A DNA stretch of 51,830 nucleotides from Magnetococcales bacterium (GTDB taxonomy: Bacteria > Pseudomonadota > Magnetococcia > Magnetococcales > JADFXB01): contig JADFXB010000013.1 in assembly GCA_015233935.1 (NCBI GenBank), positions 1 to 51,830 of the forward strand, read 5' to 3'. Each line of letters begins with the position of its first letter. Positions within the stretch are counted from its first letter, which is position 1. The notes under the pieces were generated by a model. The model did no database searches, was not told the DNA's origin, and was given only the letters and a program-made list of their open reading frames with translations. Below are positions 9,639-18,397 of this stretch, one piece after another. Both the position numbers and the translations under genes were made by a program.

Positions 9639-10988
9639 GATGTATTTGGACAAATCCTCATCCTTGGCCAGTTCCTGCAACTGTTTGTGGACGTAAGCCT
9701 GATCGATCACCACCTTCTCCCCTTTCCGTTCGGGGGCGGTGAAGGAGACTTGATCCAACAGTTTTTCCATGACCGTATGCAACCGTCTGGCCCCAATGTT
9801 TTCCAGGGTGGAGTTGACCTGGGCGGCAATTTCCGCCAGGGCACGGATGCCATCTTCCTGGAACTCCAGTTCGATGCCTTCGGTTGCCAGCAGGGCCACA
9901 TATTGGCGGGTGAGGGCGTTTTCCGGCTCTTTGAGGATGCGAATGAAATCCTCCACTTCCAGGCTGCGCAACTCCACCCGAATGGGCAGGCGTCCCTGCA
10001 ACTCAGGCAGCAGGTCCGAAGGTTTGGAAAGTTGAAAGGCCCCGGAGGCGATAAATAAAATATGGTCGGTATTGACCATGCCATATTTGGTGGAGACGGT
10101 GGTTCCTTCCACCAGGGGCAACAGATCCCGTTGCACCCCTTCGCGAGAGACATCGTTGCCCTGGAACTGGCTACCACGGGAGCACACCTTGTCCAGTTCG
10201 TCCAAAAAGACGATCCCGGTTTGCTCCACCCGCTCCACCGCCTCTTTTTGTGCCCGTTCCCGATCCACCAGTTTGGCGGCTTCCTCATCAATGAGTAGTT
10301 GTACCGCCTCCTTGACCGTCACCTTGCGCTTGCGGGCCTTGCCACCCAGCATGTTGCCCAGCATTTCCTGCAGGTTGAAAACCTCCATGTTACCCTGGTT
10401 GGTGAAAATTTCCATGCCAGAGGTGCGGGGTTCCCGGATTTCCAGTTCAATCTCCCGCTCATCCAGGTAACCATCCCGCAATTGACGACGCAATTTTTGC
10501 CGGGTGGAAGACTCTTCGGGAGGTTGGGGAATGCCGTTGGGGGCATAAAAGCCGGTGGCACTAGAGGTGGGAGGACCAGGCAATAAAATATCCAGCACCC
10601 GCTCTTCCGCAGCCTCTTCTGCTTTACGCCGCATGTGACTTTTGGACTCGTCCAGGGACATTTTGACGGCAATTTCCACCAAATCCCGAATGATGGACTC
10701 CACATCCCGTCCCACATAGCCCACTTCGGTAAACTTGGTGGCTTCCACCTTGATGAAGGGGGCATTGGCCAGGCGGGCCAGCCGCCGGGCAATTTCCGTC
10801 TTGCCCACCCCGGTGGGACCAATCATTAAAATATTTTTGGGATAGATCTCCTCCCGCATGGGAGATTCCACCTGCCGTCGCCGCCAACGGTTGCGCAGGG
10901 CGATGGCCACCGCCCGCTTGGCATCATGCTGGCCGATGATATAGCGATCCAGTTCGGAAACAATCTCTCTTGGGGTAAACTCGCTCAT
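9633..10988 (-). CDS. hslU: ATP-dependent protease ATPase subunit HslU
   Basis: The 451-residue AAA+ unfoldase opens with [19 protein letters not shown]. It has Walker [16 protein letters not shown] (57-71), an inserted I-domain (about 110-240), Walker [11 protein letters not shown] and sensor region [12 protein letters not shown]. The C-terminus LSKYIL is the conserved tail that docks into HslV. It assembles as a hexamer on HslV to degrade cytoplasmic proteins. The ATG directly abuts the hslV stop with no gap, so translation is coupled. It overlaps the convergent methyltransferase gene by 6 bp. Confidence 0.97.
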   Translation of the reverse strand: MSEFTPREIVSELDRYIIGQHDAKRAVAIALRNRWRRRQVESPMREEIYPKNILMIGPTGVGKTEIARRLARLANAPFIKVEATKFTEVGYVGRDVESIIRDLVEIAVKMSLDESKSHMRRKAEEAAEERVLDILLPGPPTSSATGFYAPNGIPQPPEESSTRQKLRRQLRDGYLDEREIELEIREPRTSGMEIFTNQGNMEVFNLQEMLGNMLGGKARKRKVTVKEAVQLLIDEEAAKLVDRERAQKEAVERVEQTGIVFLDELDKVCSRGSQFQGNDVSREGVQRDLLPLVEGTTVSTKYGMVNTDHILFIASGAFQLSKPSDLLPELQGRLPIRVELRSLEVEDFIRILKEPENALTRQYVALLATEGIELEFQEDGIRALAEIAAQVNSTLENIGARRLHTVMEKLLDQVSFTAPERKGEKVVIDQAYVHKQLQELAKDEDLSKYIL

Positions 10989-11516
10989 TCAAAGCTCTTC
11001 AATGGTCAGGTTGTGGTTGGTATAGATGCAGGTGTCGGCGGCAATATTGAGGGAAGATTCCACGATCAGACGGGCCGACATGTCAGTATGACGAATCAAT
11101 GCCTGGGCTGCCGAACGGGCGTAGGGACCGCCGGAACCAATGGCGATAATCCCCTCTTCCGGTTCCAGCACATCCCCGGTGCCGGATATTAACAGGGAGA
11201 TGGTGCGATCCGCCACCGCCATCATGGCCTCCAGGCGACGCAACACCCGGTCGGTGCGCCAATCCTTGGCCAGTTCCACAGTGGCACGGGTCAGATTACC
11301 CCCATGTTTGGTCAATTTTTCCTCGAAGCGTTCCATCAGGGTAAAGGCATCGGCGGTGGCCCCGGCAAAACCGGCCAAAATTTTGCCATCGCTGAGACGG
11401 CGTACCTTGTGGGCATTGCTTTTGATGGTGGTGGAACCCAAGGTCACCTGACCATCCCCGCCCATGACCACATTTTCACCCCGTCGGACACATAAAATGG
11501 TCGTCCCTCTGAACAT
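10989..11516 (-). CDS. hslV: ATP-dependent protease proteolytic subunit HslV
   Basis: The 175-residue threonine protease starts [12 protein letters not shown]. Removal of a four-residue propeptide would expose the catalytic Thr5, as in other HslV with a G-T-T-I junction. Family motifs [20 protein letters not shown] and [10 protein letters not shown] are present. ATG 11516 follows AAGGGATC at good spacing; an in-frame start 14 residues upstream would give an improbably long propeptide. It is the first gene of the hslV-hslU operon and is divergent from bpt. No clear heat-shock sigma factor site could be read in the 176-bp divergent gap. Confidence 0.96.
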   Translation of the reverse strand: MFRGTTILCVRRGENVVMGGDGQVTLGSTTIKSNAHKVRRLSDGKILAGFAGATADAFTLMERFEEKLTKHGGNLTRATVELAKDWRTDRVLRRLEAMMAVADRTISLLISGTGDVLEPEEGIIAIGSGGPYARSAAQALIRHTDMSARLIVESSLNIAADTCIYTNHNLTIEEL

Positions 11517-11692
11517 TCTTGATCCCTTCCCATACTTCTTTTGAGTTGACCTCCCCATCCTCCTGCTGCCTGCTGGGGAGTTGACAGCAATTCTGCCGTC
11601 AGTGCAACCATATTTTTGGAAACAATAGCCCCTAAAAGAAAAATAGGCTATCCTGCCGGTTTAATATTCGGGTGACCATTGCAGGAATTGCC

Positions 11693-12481
11693 ATGCAAAC
11701 GATCTACGAACGTCTGGAGAAGGCCAGATTTTCCATCAGTACGCCCCATGAGTGTGGCTATCTGCCTGGCAGCTTGTCGGTCACCCTGATGGCCGATCCC
11801 AAGTTGCCCTGGAGCAGTGCCATTTATCAACACTTTCTGGAATACGGTTTTCGTCGTTCCGGCAGCCTGGTCTATCGTCCCTATTGCCCTTTGTGCCGGG
11901 CCTGTATCCCTGTCCGCATTCCGGTGAACCGTTTTTCCTATGATAGAGCCATGCGTCGGTGCTGGCGGCACAACCAGGATTTGCAGGTGACCATGGTTAG
12001 TGCACAATATTCAGAGGAGCGGTTCAATTTATATAGCCGCTATATTACCAGCCGTCACGGGGATGGTCCCATGGCCAATCCCACGGTGGAAGGTTTTTGT
12101 GACTTTTTATTGTTTCCCAAAATCGATGTGGTTTTTTATGAATTCCGCCGCCAGGGACGCCTGGTGATGGTGGCCGTCACCGATATTTTGCCCAACAGCC
12201 TTTCCGCCGTCTATACCTTTTTCGACCCCGATGAACACAAAGCCTCCCTCGGAACCTATGGCATCCTTTGGCAGGTGACCGAAGCGGTGCGCCTGCGCAA
12301 GAGCCATCTCTATTTAGGCTATTATATCCAACATTGCCAGAAAATGTCTTACAAAATTCGCTTCCATCCGTTGGAGGCTCTTTCGGAAAACGGATGGTCA
12401 ACTACCATTCCCCATTATGAACCCGATTCATTGCTGTTGGATGAATTGGAGGAAGAGGAAGGCTTGTTGGATGATCCTTGA
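11693..12481 (+). CDS. bpt: aspartate/glutamate leucyltransferase (arginyltransferase family)
   Basis: The 262-residue product belongs to the Bpt/ATE1 family, which transfers leucine (Bpt) or arginine (Ate) from tRNA to N-terminal acidic residues and so marks proteins for ClpS-ClpAP. Visible marks are HECGYLPG near the N-terminus, the cysteine cluster YRPYCPLCRACIPVRIPV, and the C-terminal SLGTYGILWQVTEA and LYLGYYIQHCQKMSYK. ATG 11693 follows AGGAA; a GTG at 11672 is less likely. The 3' end overlaps bioF by 11 bp. The bacterial branch is usually assigned to leucyl transfer, an inference here. Confidence 0.92.
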   Translation: MQTIYERLEKARFSISTPHECGYLPGSLSVTLMADPKLPWSSAIYQHFLEYGFRRSGSLVYRPYCPLCRACIPVRIPVNRFSYDRAMRRCWRHNQDLQVTMVSAQYSEERFNLYSRYITSRHGDGPMANPTVEGFCDFLLFPKIDVVFYEFRRQGRLVMVAVTDILPNSLSAVYTFFDPDEHKASLGTYGILWQVTEAVRLRKSHLYLGYYIQHCQKMSYKIRFHPLEALSENGWSTTIPHYEPDSLLLDELEEEEGLLDDP

Positions 12482-13643
12482 TCGTTATGAAAACTTTCTG
12501 GCGGAACGGCGGGCGGAGGGGTTGGAAAGGTGTTTACGCTGGTCTTCTTCACCGGAGGCGGGTTGGGTGGAGGTGGCGGGCAAGCGGCTTCTCAACCTTT
12601 CTGGCAACGACTATCTGGGGCTGTCCCGTCACCCTTTGTTGTTGCAACGGGCAAGGGAGTGGGGGGAGCGGTGGGGAACGGGTAGTGGGGCCTCCCGTTT
12701 GGTCACCGGCAACCTGGAGCTGTTTCGCCAGGTGGAAGAGCCATTGGCCGCCCTGCATGGCAGTGCAACCGCTTTGATATTTAATAGTGGTTTTCAGGCC
12801 AATTCGGGTATTTTGCCAGCCTTGCTGGATGCCCAGGTGTTGGGAGCGATGCCTTTGGTATTTTCGGATCGACTGGTGCATGCCAGCATCCACCAGGGGT
12901 GTCGAGCGGCGGGGGTGCGGCAGTTGCGCTACCGGCACAACGACATGAACCATTTGGAACATTTGCTGTCGGCCCATGCCCACCTGCCCGGTCCCCGCTT
13001 TATTTTGACGGAAAGCCTGTTCAGTATGGAGGGGGATGTGGCTCCCATGGGGGATTTATTGGCCCTCAAGGAGCGATTCGGGGCTTTTCTCTATCTGGAC
13101 GAGGCCCATGCGGTGGGGGTGATGGGCAGAGAGGGAAGGGGGGTCTCTTGTGACCATGGTGGGCAGGTGGACTTAATTCTGGGGACTTTTGGCAAGGCGT
13201 TGGGTTCTTTTGGGGCCTATGTGGCTTGTTCGGAAAAGGTGCGCCAGTATTTGATCAATCGCAGTAACGCCTTCATCTATTCAACGGCGTTGCCTCCCAC
13301 CGTATTGGGGAGTATGTCGGCGGCTTTGGAACTGTTGCCTGCCTTGGAAGAAGAACGCCAACACCTGATGACCACCAGTGGATGGTTGCGGCAGGCGTTG
13401 CGCCAGCAGGGGTGGGATACGGCGGCCTCCTGCTCCCAGATTATTCCGGTGATTACCCAGACCCCGCAACAGGCCATGACCATGAGTCAGCGGTTGCAGG
13501 AAGAAGGTATTCTGGGAGTGGCCATTCGTCCTCCCACGGTGCCCACCAGCCGCTTGCGTCTATCGTTGAGTGCCCTTCATCAGACGGAACAATTGCAGCC
13601 TCTCCTGGCAATCCTGTCGACCATGCAGGAGGAGGGGGCGTGA
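12471..13643 (+). CDS. bioF: 8-amino-7-oxononanoate synthase BioF
   Basis: The 390-residue PLP enzyme condenses pimeloyl-ACP with alanine, the first ring-building step of biotin synthesis. Marks are NLSGNDYLGLSRHP (about 42-55), GSGASRLVTGN, FLYLDEAHAVGVMG, and the PLP lysine Lys242 in LGTFGKALGSFGAY. ATG 12471 lies inside the 3' end of bpt, preceded by GAGGAAGG, and the length is standard. Its stop overlaps the bioH GTG start (GTGA), so bpt-bioF-bioH is a tight operon. Confidence 0.95.
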   Translation: MILDRYENFLAERRAEGLERCLRWSSSPEAGWVEVAGKRLLNLSGNDYLGLSRHPLLLQRAREWGERWGTGSGASRLVTGNLELFRQVEEPLAALHGSATALIFNSGFQANSGILPALLDAQVLGAMPLVFSDRLVHASIHQGCRAAGVRQLRYRHNDMNHLEHLLSAHAHLPGPRFILTESLFSMEGDVAPMGDLLALKERFGAFLYLDEAHAVGVMGREGRGVSCDHGGQVDLILGTFGKALGSFGAYVACSEKVRQYLINRSNAFIYSTALPPTVLGSMSAALELLPALEEERQHLMTTSGWLRQALRQQGWDTAASCSQIIPVITQTPQQAMTMSQRLQEEGILGVAIRPPTVPTSRLRLSLSALHQTEQLQPLLAILSTMQEEGA

Positions 13644-14296
13644 AGGTGTTGTGGCTGGTGCATGGCTGGGGATTTTCCCCCGGCTTTTGGCGACCGCTGA
13701 TGGCCCAGTTACCCGGTTGGCGGGTGGTGCGGGCAGATTTGGGCTATTATGGTCCGACCAGCCACCTGCAACCGCCGGAGGAACCCCATATCGCCATGGG
13801 TCACTCCTTGGGTTTTTTACATATTTTGCGGCAGCTTGGGGGGGCGGGGGCCTCTTGCCGGGGGGTGGTGGGCATCAACGCCTTTGCCCGCTTCAGCCGT
13901 TGTGAGAATTTTCCCCAGGGGATTCATCCGCGTATTCTGGAGCGGATGATGCGGCAGATGTCCCAGCAACCGGGGGAGGTTCTCCAGGAGTTCCGCCATC
14001 GCTCCGGTTGGGAGTCCGGGGTGGAAATTCCGACCTCTTTGCAGATGGAATCCCTGCTGGCGGGTTTGCGCTTTTTGTTGGAGGAGGATGGTCGATCTTT
14101 ATTGAAAAAGATCGACCACCCCTTATTGATTTTGGCAAGCCAAGACGATCAAATCGTCCCCCCCTCCTTGACCCACGCCTCTTTCCCAGCTCCCATGGAT
14201 CTTCGATGGCATAAAGAGGGGGGACATGTGTTACCTCTGTTGCATCCCCAATGGTGTAGTGAACAGCTTCTTGATTGGCTGCAACACCTTATTTAG
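13640..14296 (+). CDS. bioH: alpha/beta hydrolase, BioH-like pimeloyl-ACP methyl ester esterase
   Basis: The 218-residue product begins VKVLWLVHGWGFSPGFW, with the oxyanion HGW motif and nucleophile elbow GHSLG (Ser56). An Asp in ASQDDQIVPP and a His in KEGGHVLPLLHP complete the triad. BioH cleaves the methyl ester of pimeloyl-ACP, ending the BioC-BioH cycle; its overlap with bioF supports this role. GTG 13640 overlaps the bioF stop and is preceded by GGAGGAGGGGG. The product is shorter than E. coli BioH (256), mainly in the cap region. It overlaps the convergent antiporter gene by 8 bp. Confidence 0.85.
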   Translation: MKVLWLVHGWGFSPGFWRPLMAQLPGWRVVRADLGYYGPTSHLQPPEEPHIAMGHSLGFLHILRQLGGAGASCRGVVGINAFARFSRCENFPQGIHPRILERMMRQMSQQPGEVLQEFRHRSGWESGVEIPTSLQMESLLAGLRFLLEEDGRSLLKKIDHPLLILASQDDQIVPPSLTHASFPAPMDLRWHKEGGHVLPLLHPQWCSEQLLDWLQHLI

Positions 14297-15623
14297 GAAC
14301 GGCATTCCATCCCACCGTAAGCATCATGACAGCAAAGCCCACCACATAGGCCAGTGCGATATGCCAGCCATTTTTGACCCAGGCACCCACCGATTTGGCT
14401 TCCGGGAAAATATTACTGATGGCGACACCCGCTGAGGAGCCGAACCAGATCATGGATCCGCCAAACCCGACACAATAAGCCAGCATGCCCCAATCGTACC
14501 CACCTTGGGAGATGGCGAGAGCGGTGAGGGGGATATTGTCGAAGACCGAGGAGACAAAGCCCAGGGTGAAGGCCGACTGCCAGGAGGCGGGGGGCAATTT
14601 TTCCACCGGCATGAGAGAGGCGCACATGACCAAAGACAGAAGAAAAATGCTGCCTTTGAAAGTTTCCGGCATCAATCCCCAGTTGGGTTGACGTAAAGGG
14701 GCGGAGAGCAGCAGGGCCACCCAGACGGCAATGCCCAAAACCGGCCAGTGATCCGCCAGACCCACGAAGACCACATTGGCCAGCACATTGGCCACGATGG
14801 CCAGGGCCAGGATGAAAAAGACGATGGCCAGACGAACCCCATCCACCTTGTCATGGACAGAGGTGGCGGGAATTAAGGGTTGATAGCGGAATTGTTGGAT
14901 GGAGGCGGGGATACCAAAGACAAACAAGGCCACGCCAGCCGCCACATAGGCGGGGAAGACCTGAACAGGATTGACCCCGGCAATCCACATCATGGTGGTG
15001 GTGGTGTCTCCCACCACGCTGCCGGAGCCGCCCGCATTGGAGGCCGCTACGATGGCTGCCAGATAGCCGATATGAACCCGTTTGTTAAAGACGATGGCCG
15101 CAACCGTACCACCGATGATGGCAGCGGCAATGTTGTCCAGAAAGCTGGAGAGGATGAAAATCATCACCAAAAGGGCAAATGCCCCCGGCCAGCCAGAAGA
15201 AAGATATTTGGGCAGCAATTCCGGCAGATGGCTTTTTTCAAAATGGTCGGAGAGGAGGGCAAACCCCATGAGCAGACACAACAGGTTGGAAAGAATCACC
15301 CATTCATGTCCCAGATGGCCGATGAATCCTGTAAAGCCTGGTCCGAACTTGAAGCCGATGAAGAGAATTTTGTAGAGGGCGATGGTTGCAAGCCCGGTCA
15401 GTGCCACTTGCAGGGTGTGGTGATGAAAGAGGGCCACCCCCACCAGAGTCACGGCAAACAGGATGAAGTCCAGGGGAATGCCGAAGAGCAGCGGTGGTTC
15501 ATTGGGTTTGTAGTTGGCAAGCCCTGCTGGTTCCATGGGGTTGGAGGCTGGCAAAAAGATTAACGCCAGGACGGTTAGAACGGCTAATGAGCCGAAAAAT
15601 AAGAGGATTTTGTTGCGTGACAT
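14289..15623 (-). CDS. nhaD: NhaD-type Na+/H+ antiporter (ArsB/NhaD ion transporter superfamily)
   Basis: The 444-residue inner-membrane protein has about 12 hydrophobic segments. The duplicated motifs FILSSFLDNIAAAIIGGT and GFVSSVFDNIPLTALAIS match the paired S-x-x-D-N helices of NhaD-type antiporters and carry the likely ion-binding Asp-Asn residues. SNAGGSGSVVGDTTTTMMW and GGSMIWFGSSAGVAISN are further family motifs. It would exchange Na+ (or Li+) for protons. ATG 15623 follows GGGAGC at 7 nt; an in-frame start 26 residues upstream lacks such a site. Two strong inverted repeats lie 106-160 bp upstream. It is convergent with bioH. Confidence 0.88.
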   Translation of the reverse strand: MSRNKILLFFGSLAVLTVLALIFLPASNPMEPAGLANYKPNEPPLLFGIPLDFILFAVTLVGVALFHHHTLQVALTGLATIALYKILFIGFKFGPGFTGFIGHLGHEWVILSNLLCLLMGFALLSDHFEKSHLPELLPKYLSSGWPGAFALLVMIFILSSFLDNIAAAIIGGTVAAIVFNKRVHIGYLAAIVAASNAGGSGSVVGDTTTTMMWIAGVNPVQVFPAYVAAGVALFVFGIPASIQQFRYQPLIPATSVHDKVDGVRLAIVFFILALAIVANVLANVVFVGLADHWPVLGIAVWVALLLSAPLRQPNWGLMPETFKGSIFLLSLVMCASLMPVEKLPPASWQSAFTLGFVSSVFDNIPLTALAISQGGYDWGMLAYCVGFGGSMIWFGSSAGVAISNIFPEAKSVGAWVKNGWHIALAYVVGFAVMMLTVGWNAVPK

Positions 15624-15650
15624 TCTCTTGCTCCCAGGACAGCCGAATTC

Positions 15651-15674
15651 ATCTGCTTCGTTGCTGAAGCAGAT
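15651..15674 (-). promoter_or_regulatory. leader hairpin upstream of the antiporter gene
   Basis: ATCTGCTTC at 15651-15659 pairs with GAAGCAGAT at 15666-15674 over a 6-nt loop, 28-51 bp before the antiporter start. On the transcript it would form a 9-bp hairpin in the 5' leader. Function unknown. Confidence 0.4.
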
Positions 15675-15728
15675 TTCACTTTTGTTGAAGTCGAATTTCA
15701 ATCGTAGTCCGGGAAAATAACCTCTTAT

Positions 15729-15782
15729 CTATCAGAATATCAATGTTTGATGATATTCTGATAGAAAATTTGAAAAATTTTC
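15729..15782. promoter_or_regulatory. tandem perfect inverted repeats, candidate operator
   Basis: A perfect 14-bp dyad has arms at 15729-15742 (CTATCAGAATATCA) and 15751-15764 with an 8-bp centre. An adjoining 8-bp dyad, GAAAATTT at 15764-15771 and AAATTTTC at 15775-15782, follows directly. The pair sits about 106 bp upstream of the antiporter start in a 604-bp divergent gap, an AT-rich setting suited to a repressor site. No known consensus is recognised. Confidence 0.5.
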
Positions 15783-16227
15783 CTACGTGTTGAGGTGGAG
15801 AGTCTCTGCCAGTCCGTATGGCATTCGCTTTTTTTTGGCTTTGAACTGGGAGTGGTGGCCTGCTCTTCGCGGATGTATGCTTGTGGCATGGGTATGAGGG
15901 AGGAGAGCACCTTGGATGTTAAGGTTATGGACTAATAAACGCCTTTATTAATAACTTGAAAATGTTTTCAATAATCCCTAGACCATATTAACACTTTTAA
16001 TAGGAATTTGGCGATCCCCTTCTGCCTATTTAACAGTGCAGCCTCGTCCATTATCTAAAGCTATGACGATTAAAAGGTGGTTCCTCCTCTCCAAAATGCA
16101 AAAAACCGTTCAGGCAAGTAATATAATAATATGGCATGGAGCCATTCTTGAGTTTATACTGTGCAGTCGGCAGAAAAAGTTCGCCCCCGTTATAACCACA
16201 GTCCATCCTAATAATTTGGAAAATATA
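15783..16227. other. intergenic region without recognised gene
   Basis: This is the rest of the gap between the antiporter and the GT-C glycosyltransferase gene. From 16036 the downstream frame is open, and the next gene could in principle start there, but the extra residues are not membrane-like and lack a clear ribosome site. No other coding or RNA signal is seen. Confidence 0.5.
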
Positions 16228-17634
16228 ATGAAAAGTGCCGAATCAACGGTGGGGCATTCTTTACTGGCTCCTTATGGATTGATTGTATTGATTTCATTGG
16301 TGATATTTTTAATCTATGCTTATGCGGGATACGCCTTGGAATATACAGGAGACTCGGCCAATTATCATGTCTTTAATTCCATGACCTTTCAACAGCTTTT
16401 ATCTCATACCGTTCCCCCTGGATATCCCTTTCTGTTGTGGCTGTTTGCAAATAAATTGACTTCCATGGAAATGCTTCCTGTTGTGCAATTTGCTGTCCAC
16501 TCCCTGGCAGTACTCTTTTTATATCATGCCATGGTGGTTTATGGCCTGCGCTCCCTTGGCAGTTTTTTGGTGGCTTTGGGGTTGCTTCTGGCAGATGTGA
16601 TGCGCAATCATGGGAATCAGGTAATGAGCGAGGCCTTTACCGTCTCCTTTGCTGCTATCGCACTGGGATTTATATTTTTTCTTACCGCCCCCCACACCTT
16701 TTCCCCAAAGCAGCGGATTGTTCTGTGGTTGGGGTTGGCCATTTCTGTCGTGATGACCATCCTAATACGACCGGCTTTTTTGTTTTTTCCATTTTTTTGC
16801 CTGCTGGCAGGTTATCTGTTGGGAGAAAAAAATGGGCTAACCTCAAGATGGAAATTTTACGGCCTGTTGCTCACGGCCTGTTTTTTACCCACGCTGGGTT
16901 ATGGCTGGCTTCATCAGTCGGTGACTGGCTATTTTGGCGTCAGCAACTTTCGGGGGGCCATCATGATGGCTGCGGTGGGGCCTCTGTTGAATAAAGAAAA
17001 CGTGGAACAAATTTCCCCACCCTTGCAACCCTTGGCGCAGGCCTATATTCAATATCGGGACAGGTATATTGGTGAGCGGAGAGCAGTCGATCGCTACCCG
17101 GCAGCAGGGACTCTTCCACTCAAACCCAACGGGGAAATCCATATACGGGAGTGGGTCACCAACAGGGTTTACTATGCGGCCCACCAAAAAAGTCGTTTTG
17201 CCGCCTATGGTCATTATAATGTTTATCAGGATCCCTTGCGTCTGCCCATGGCCGACCATTATCTGGCCCAGTTGGCAGGGGAGGTGGTGCAATTTGCTCC
17301 ACAAACCTACCTGCTTTGGGTCGTGGGTAATTACGGCCAGGTGCTTCCTCACCTTTTTTCTCACAGCACCACGTTGAATATGGCCTGTTTGCTCTTGCTG
17401 GGTATTTTGATCACGGCCCTGTTGATAAACAAAGGCAGGATGGTGATATCTGAGGAGATAGCCAAAGAAATGGGCTTATGGGCGGGATTGGGCGGATTAT
17501 TCTTTCTCATGGCCACATCGTTAGTCGCCGTTTCTGCCTATATGGATGTGCGTCATGTGACCACTGGCGGATATTTATTGCTTCCAGCCATTTTGTTGGC
17601 CATTCAAGGCGTAGCAGCCAGCCTGAAACCATAA
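16228..17634 (+). CDS. polytopic GT-C fold glycosyltransferase-like membrane protein
   Basis: The 468-residue inner-membrane protein has roughly ten hydrophobic segments. After the first it carries YAGYALEYTGDSANYHVF, an acidic motif in the first periplasmic loop like that of ArnT/PMT-type GT-C enzymes, which use polyprenyl-phosphate sugars. A long soluble stretch (about 250-350) sits between membrane blocks. The substrate is unknown. ATG 16228 (MKSAESTVGHSLL) is chosen because the 64 residues upstream do not look like a membrane protein start, although no strong ribosome site is visible at either point. It stands alone, followed by a strong terminator shared with tRNA-Leu. Confidence 0.65.
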   Translation: MKSAESTVGHSLLAPYGLIVLISLVIFLIYAYAGYALEYTGDSANYHVFNSMTFQQLLSHTVPPGYPFLLWLFANKLTSMEMLPVVQFAVHSLAVLFLYHAMVVYGLRSLGSFLVALGLLLADVMRNHGNQVMSEAFTVSFAAIALGFIFFLTAPHTFSPKQRIVLWLGLAISVVMTILIRPAFLFFPFFCLLAGYLLGEKNGLTSRWKFYGLLLTACFLPTLGYGWLHQSVTGYFGVSNFRGAIMMAAVGPLLNKENVEQISPPLQPLAQAYIQYRDRYIGERRAVDRYPAAGTLPLKPNGEIHIREWVTNRVYYAAHQKSRFAAYGHYNVYQDPLRLPMADHYLAQLAGEVVQFAPQTYLLWVVGNYGQVLPHLFSHSTTLNMACLLLLGILITALLINKGRMVISEEIAKEMGLWAGLGGLFFLMATSLVAVSAYMDVRHVTTGGYLLLPAILLAIQGVAASLKP

Positions 17635-17672
17635 AAAAAAGCGGGCCGTTGATCTCAACGACCCGCTTTTAT
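17635..17672. terminator. bidirectional intrinsic terminator
   Basis: A hairpin with GCGGG/CCCGC and CGTTGA/TCAACG stem segments is flanked by A8 on the left and T4 on the right. It ends the rightward glycosyltransferase gene and, with a T8 tract on the minus strand, the leftward tRNA-Leu. Confidence 0.85.
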
Positions 17673-17674
17673 TC

Positions 17675-17761
17675 TGGTGCCCAGGAATGGAGTTGAACCA
17701 TCATGACCTTGCGGCCACTAGAACCTGAATCTAGCGCGTCTACCAATTTCGCCACCTGGGC
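17675..17761 (-). tRNA. tRNA-Leu (anticodon CAG)
   Basis: This 87-nt class II tRNA has acceptor strands GCCCAGG/CCTGGGC, an anticodon arm CTAGA-TTCAGGT-TCTAG giving anticodon CAG, a long variable arm, a GGTTCAACTCC T-arm and an encoded CCA end (17675-17677). A near-perfect promoter lies just upstream and a terminator just downstream, so it is transcribed on its own. Confidence 0.95.
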
Positions 17762-17772
17762 TTGAATCCCCG

Positions 17773-17800
17773 ATTATATAGGATCCTGAGGGGGTGTCAA
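17773..17800 (-). promoter_or_regulatory. sigma-70 promoter of tRNA-Leu
   Basis: On the minus strand TTGACA (17800-17795) and TATAAT (17778-17773) are both perfect consensus hexamers with a 16-bp spacer. The predicted start falls about 5 bp before the tRNA 5' end at 17761. Confidence 0.85.
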
Positions 17801-17808
17801 GAAACTTT

Positions 17809-18369
17809 CTAATGGATAGAATGACTGCCTGCCACCAATTGGGCGGGGTCGAATCCCAACTGACGAATGGCGGTACTCCACCGTTGGGCAGGCGGGATTT
17901 CGAACAAAAGATCACGATCCATGGAAGAGACCAGCCAGGAGTTTTCCCGCAACTCTCCTTCCAGTTGACCCGTCCCCCAACCGGCATAGCCAAGGGCAAA
18001 CAGAAAACGATCATCACTGCTGGGTTGGGCCAGATAATTGAGAATATCCGGGTTGGTACCCATGAATAAATTGGGGTCTACCTGTATAAAGCCAGGAATA
18101 TCCAGCGGTTTTTCGTAGAGGATAAATCCCCGCTCTGGGGCGACCGGTCCCCCGATGTAAAGGGGTGGCTTGTCTTGGCGCAACCAGTTGAGTCCCAACT
18201 GCTGAAGAACATTATCCAAACTGCTGGGATGGGGACGGTTGATGACCAACCCCAAAGCCCCCTCCTCTGAATGGGCGCAAACAAAGATTACCGTGCGGTG
18301 AAAATTGGAATCCCGTAAGCTGGGCATGGCGATGAGAAGTTTTCCAGCCAGGCTCTGCATATGTTTCAT
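17809..18369 (-). CDS. algH: YqgE/AlgH family protein
   Basis: The 186-residue product matches the UPF0301 YqgE/AlgH family. It begins LAGKLLIAMPSLRDSNFHRTV and has GALGLVINRP, YIGGPVAPERGFIL, and FALGYAGWGTGQLEGELREN. AlgH was first linked to alginate regulation in Pseudomonas; its molecular role is unsettled. ATG 18369 follows AAAGGAAC, and the length equals that of E. coli YqgE. It is the last gene of the leftward fliW-parE-tolC-nfu-ampD-mpl-algH series, 28 bp after mpl. Confidence 0.93.
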   Translation of the reverse strand: MKHMQSLAGKLLIAMPSLRDSNFHRTVIFVCAHSEEGALGLVINRPHPSSLDNVLQQLGLNWLRQDKPPLYIGGPVAPERGFILYEKPLDIPGFIQVDPNLFMGTNPDILNYLAQPSSDDRFLFALGYAGWGTGQLEGELRENSWLVSSMDRDLLFEIPPAQRWSTAIRQLGFDPAQLVAGSHSIH

Positions 18370-18397
18370 GGCAGTTCCTTTCACTTCCACCTTGATT

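Noticed and set aside
11581-11616. Sigma-70 promoter for bpt starting at TTGACA 11581
   Set aside because: No acceptable -10 lies 16-18 bp downstream; the next AT-rich hexamer is about 24 bp away.
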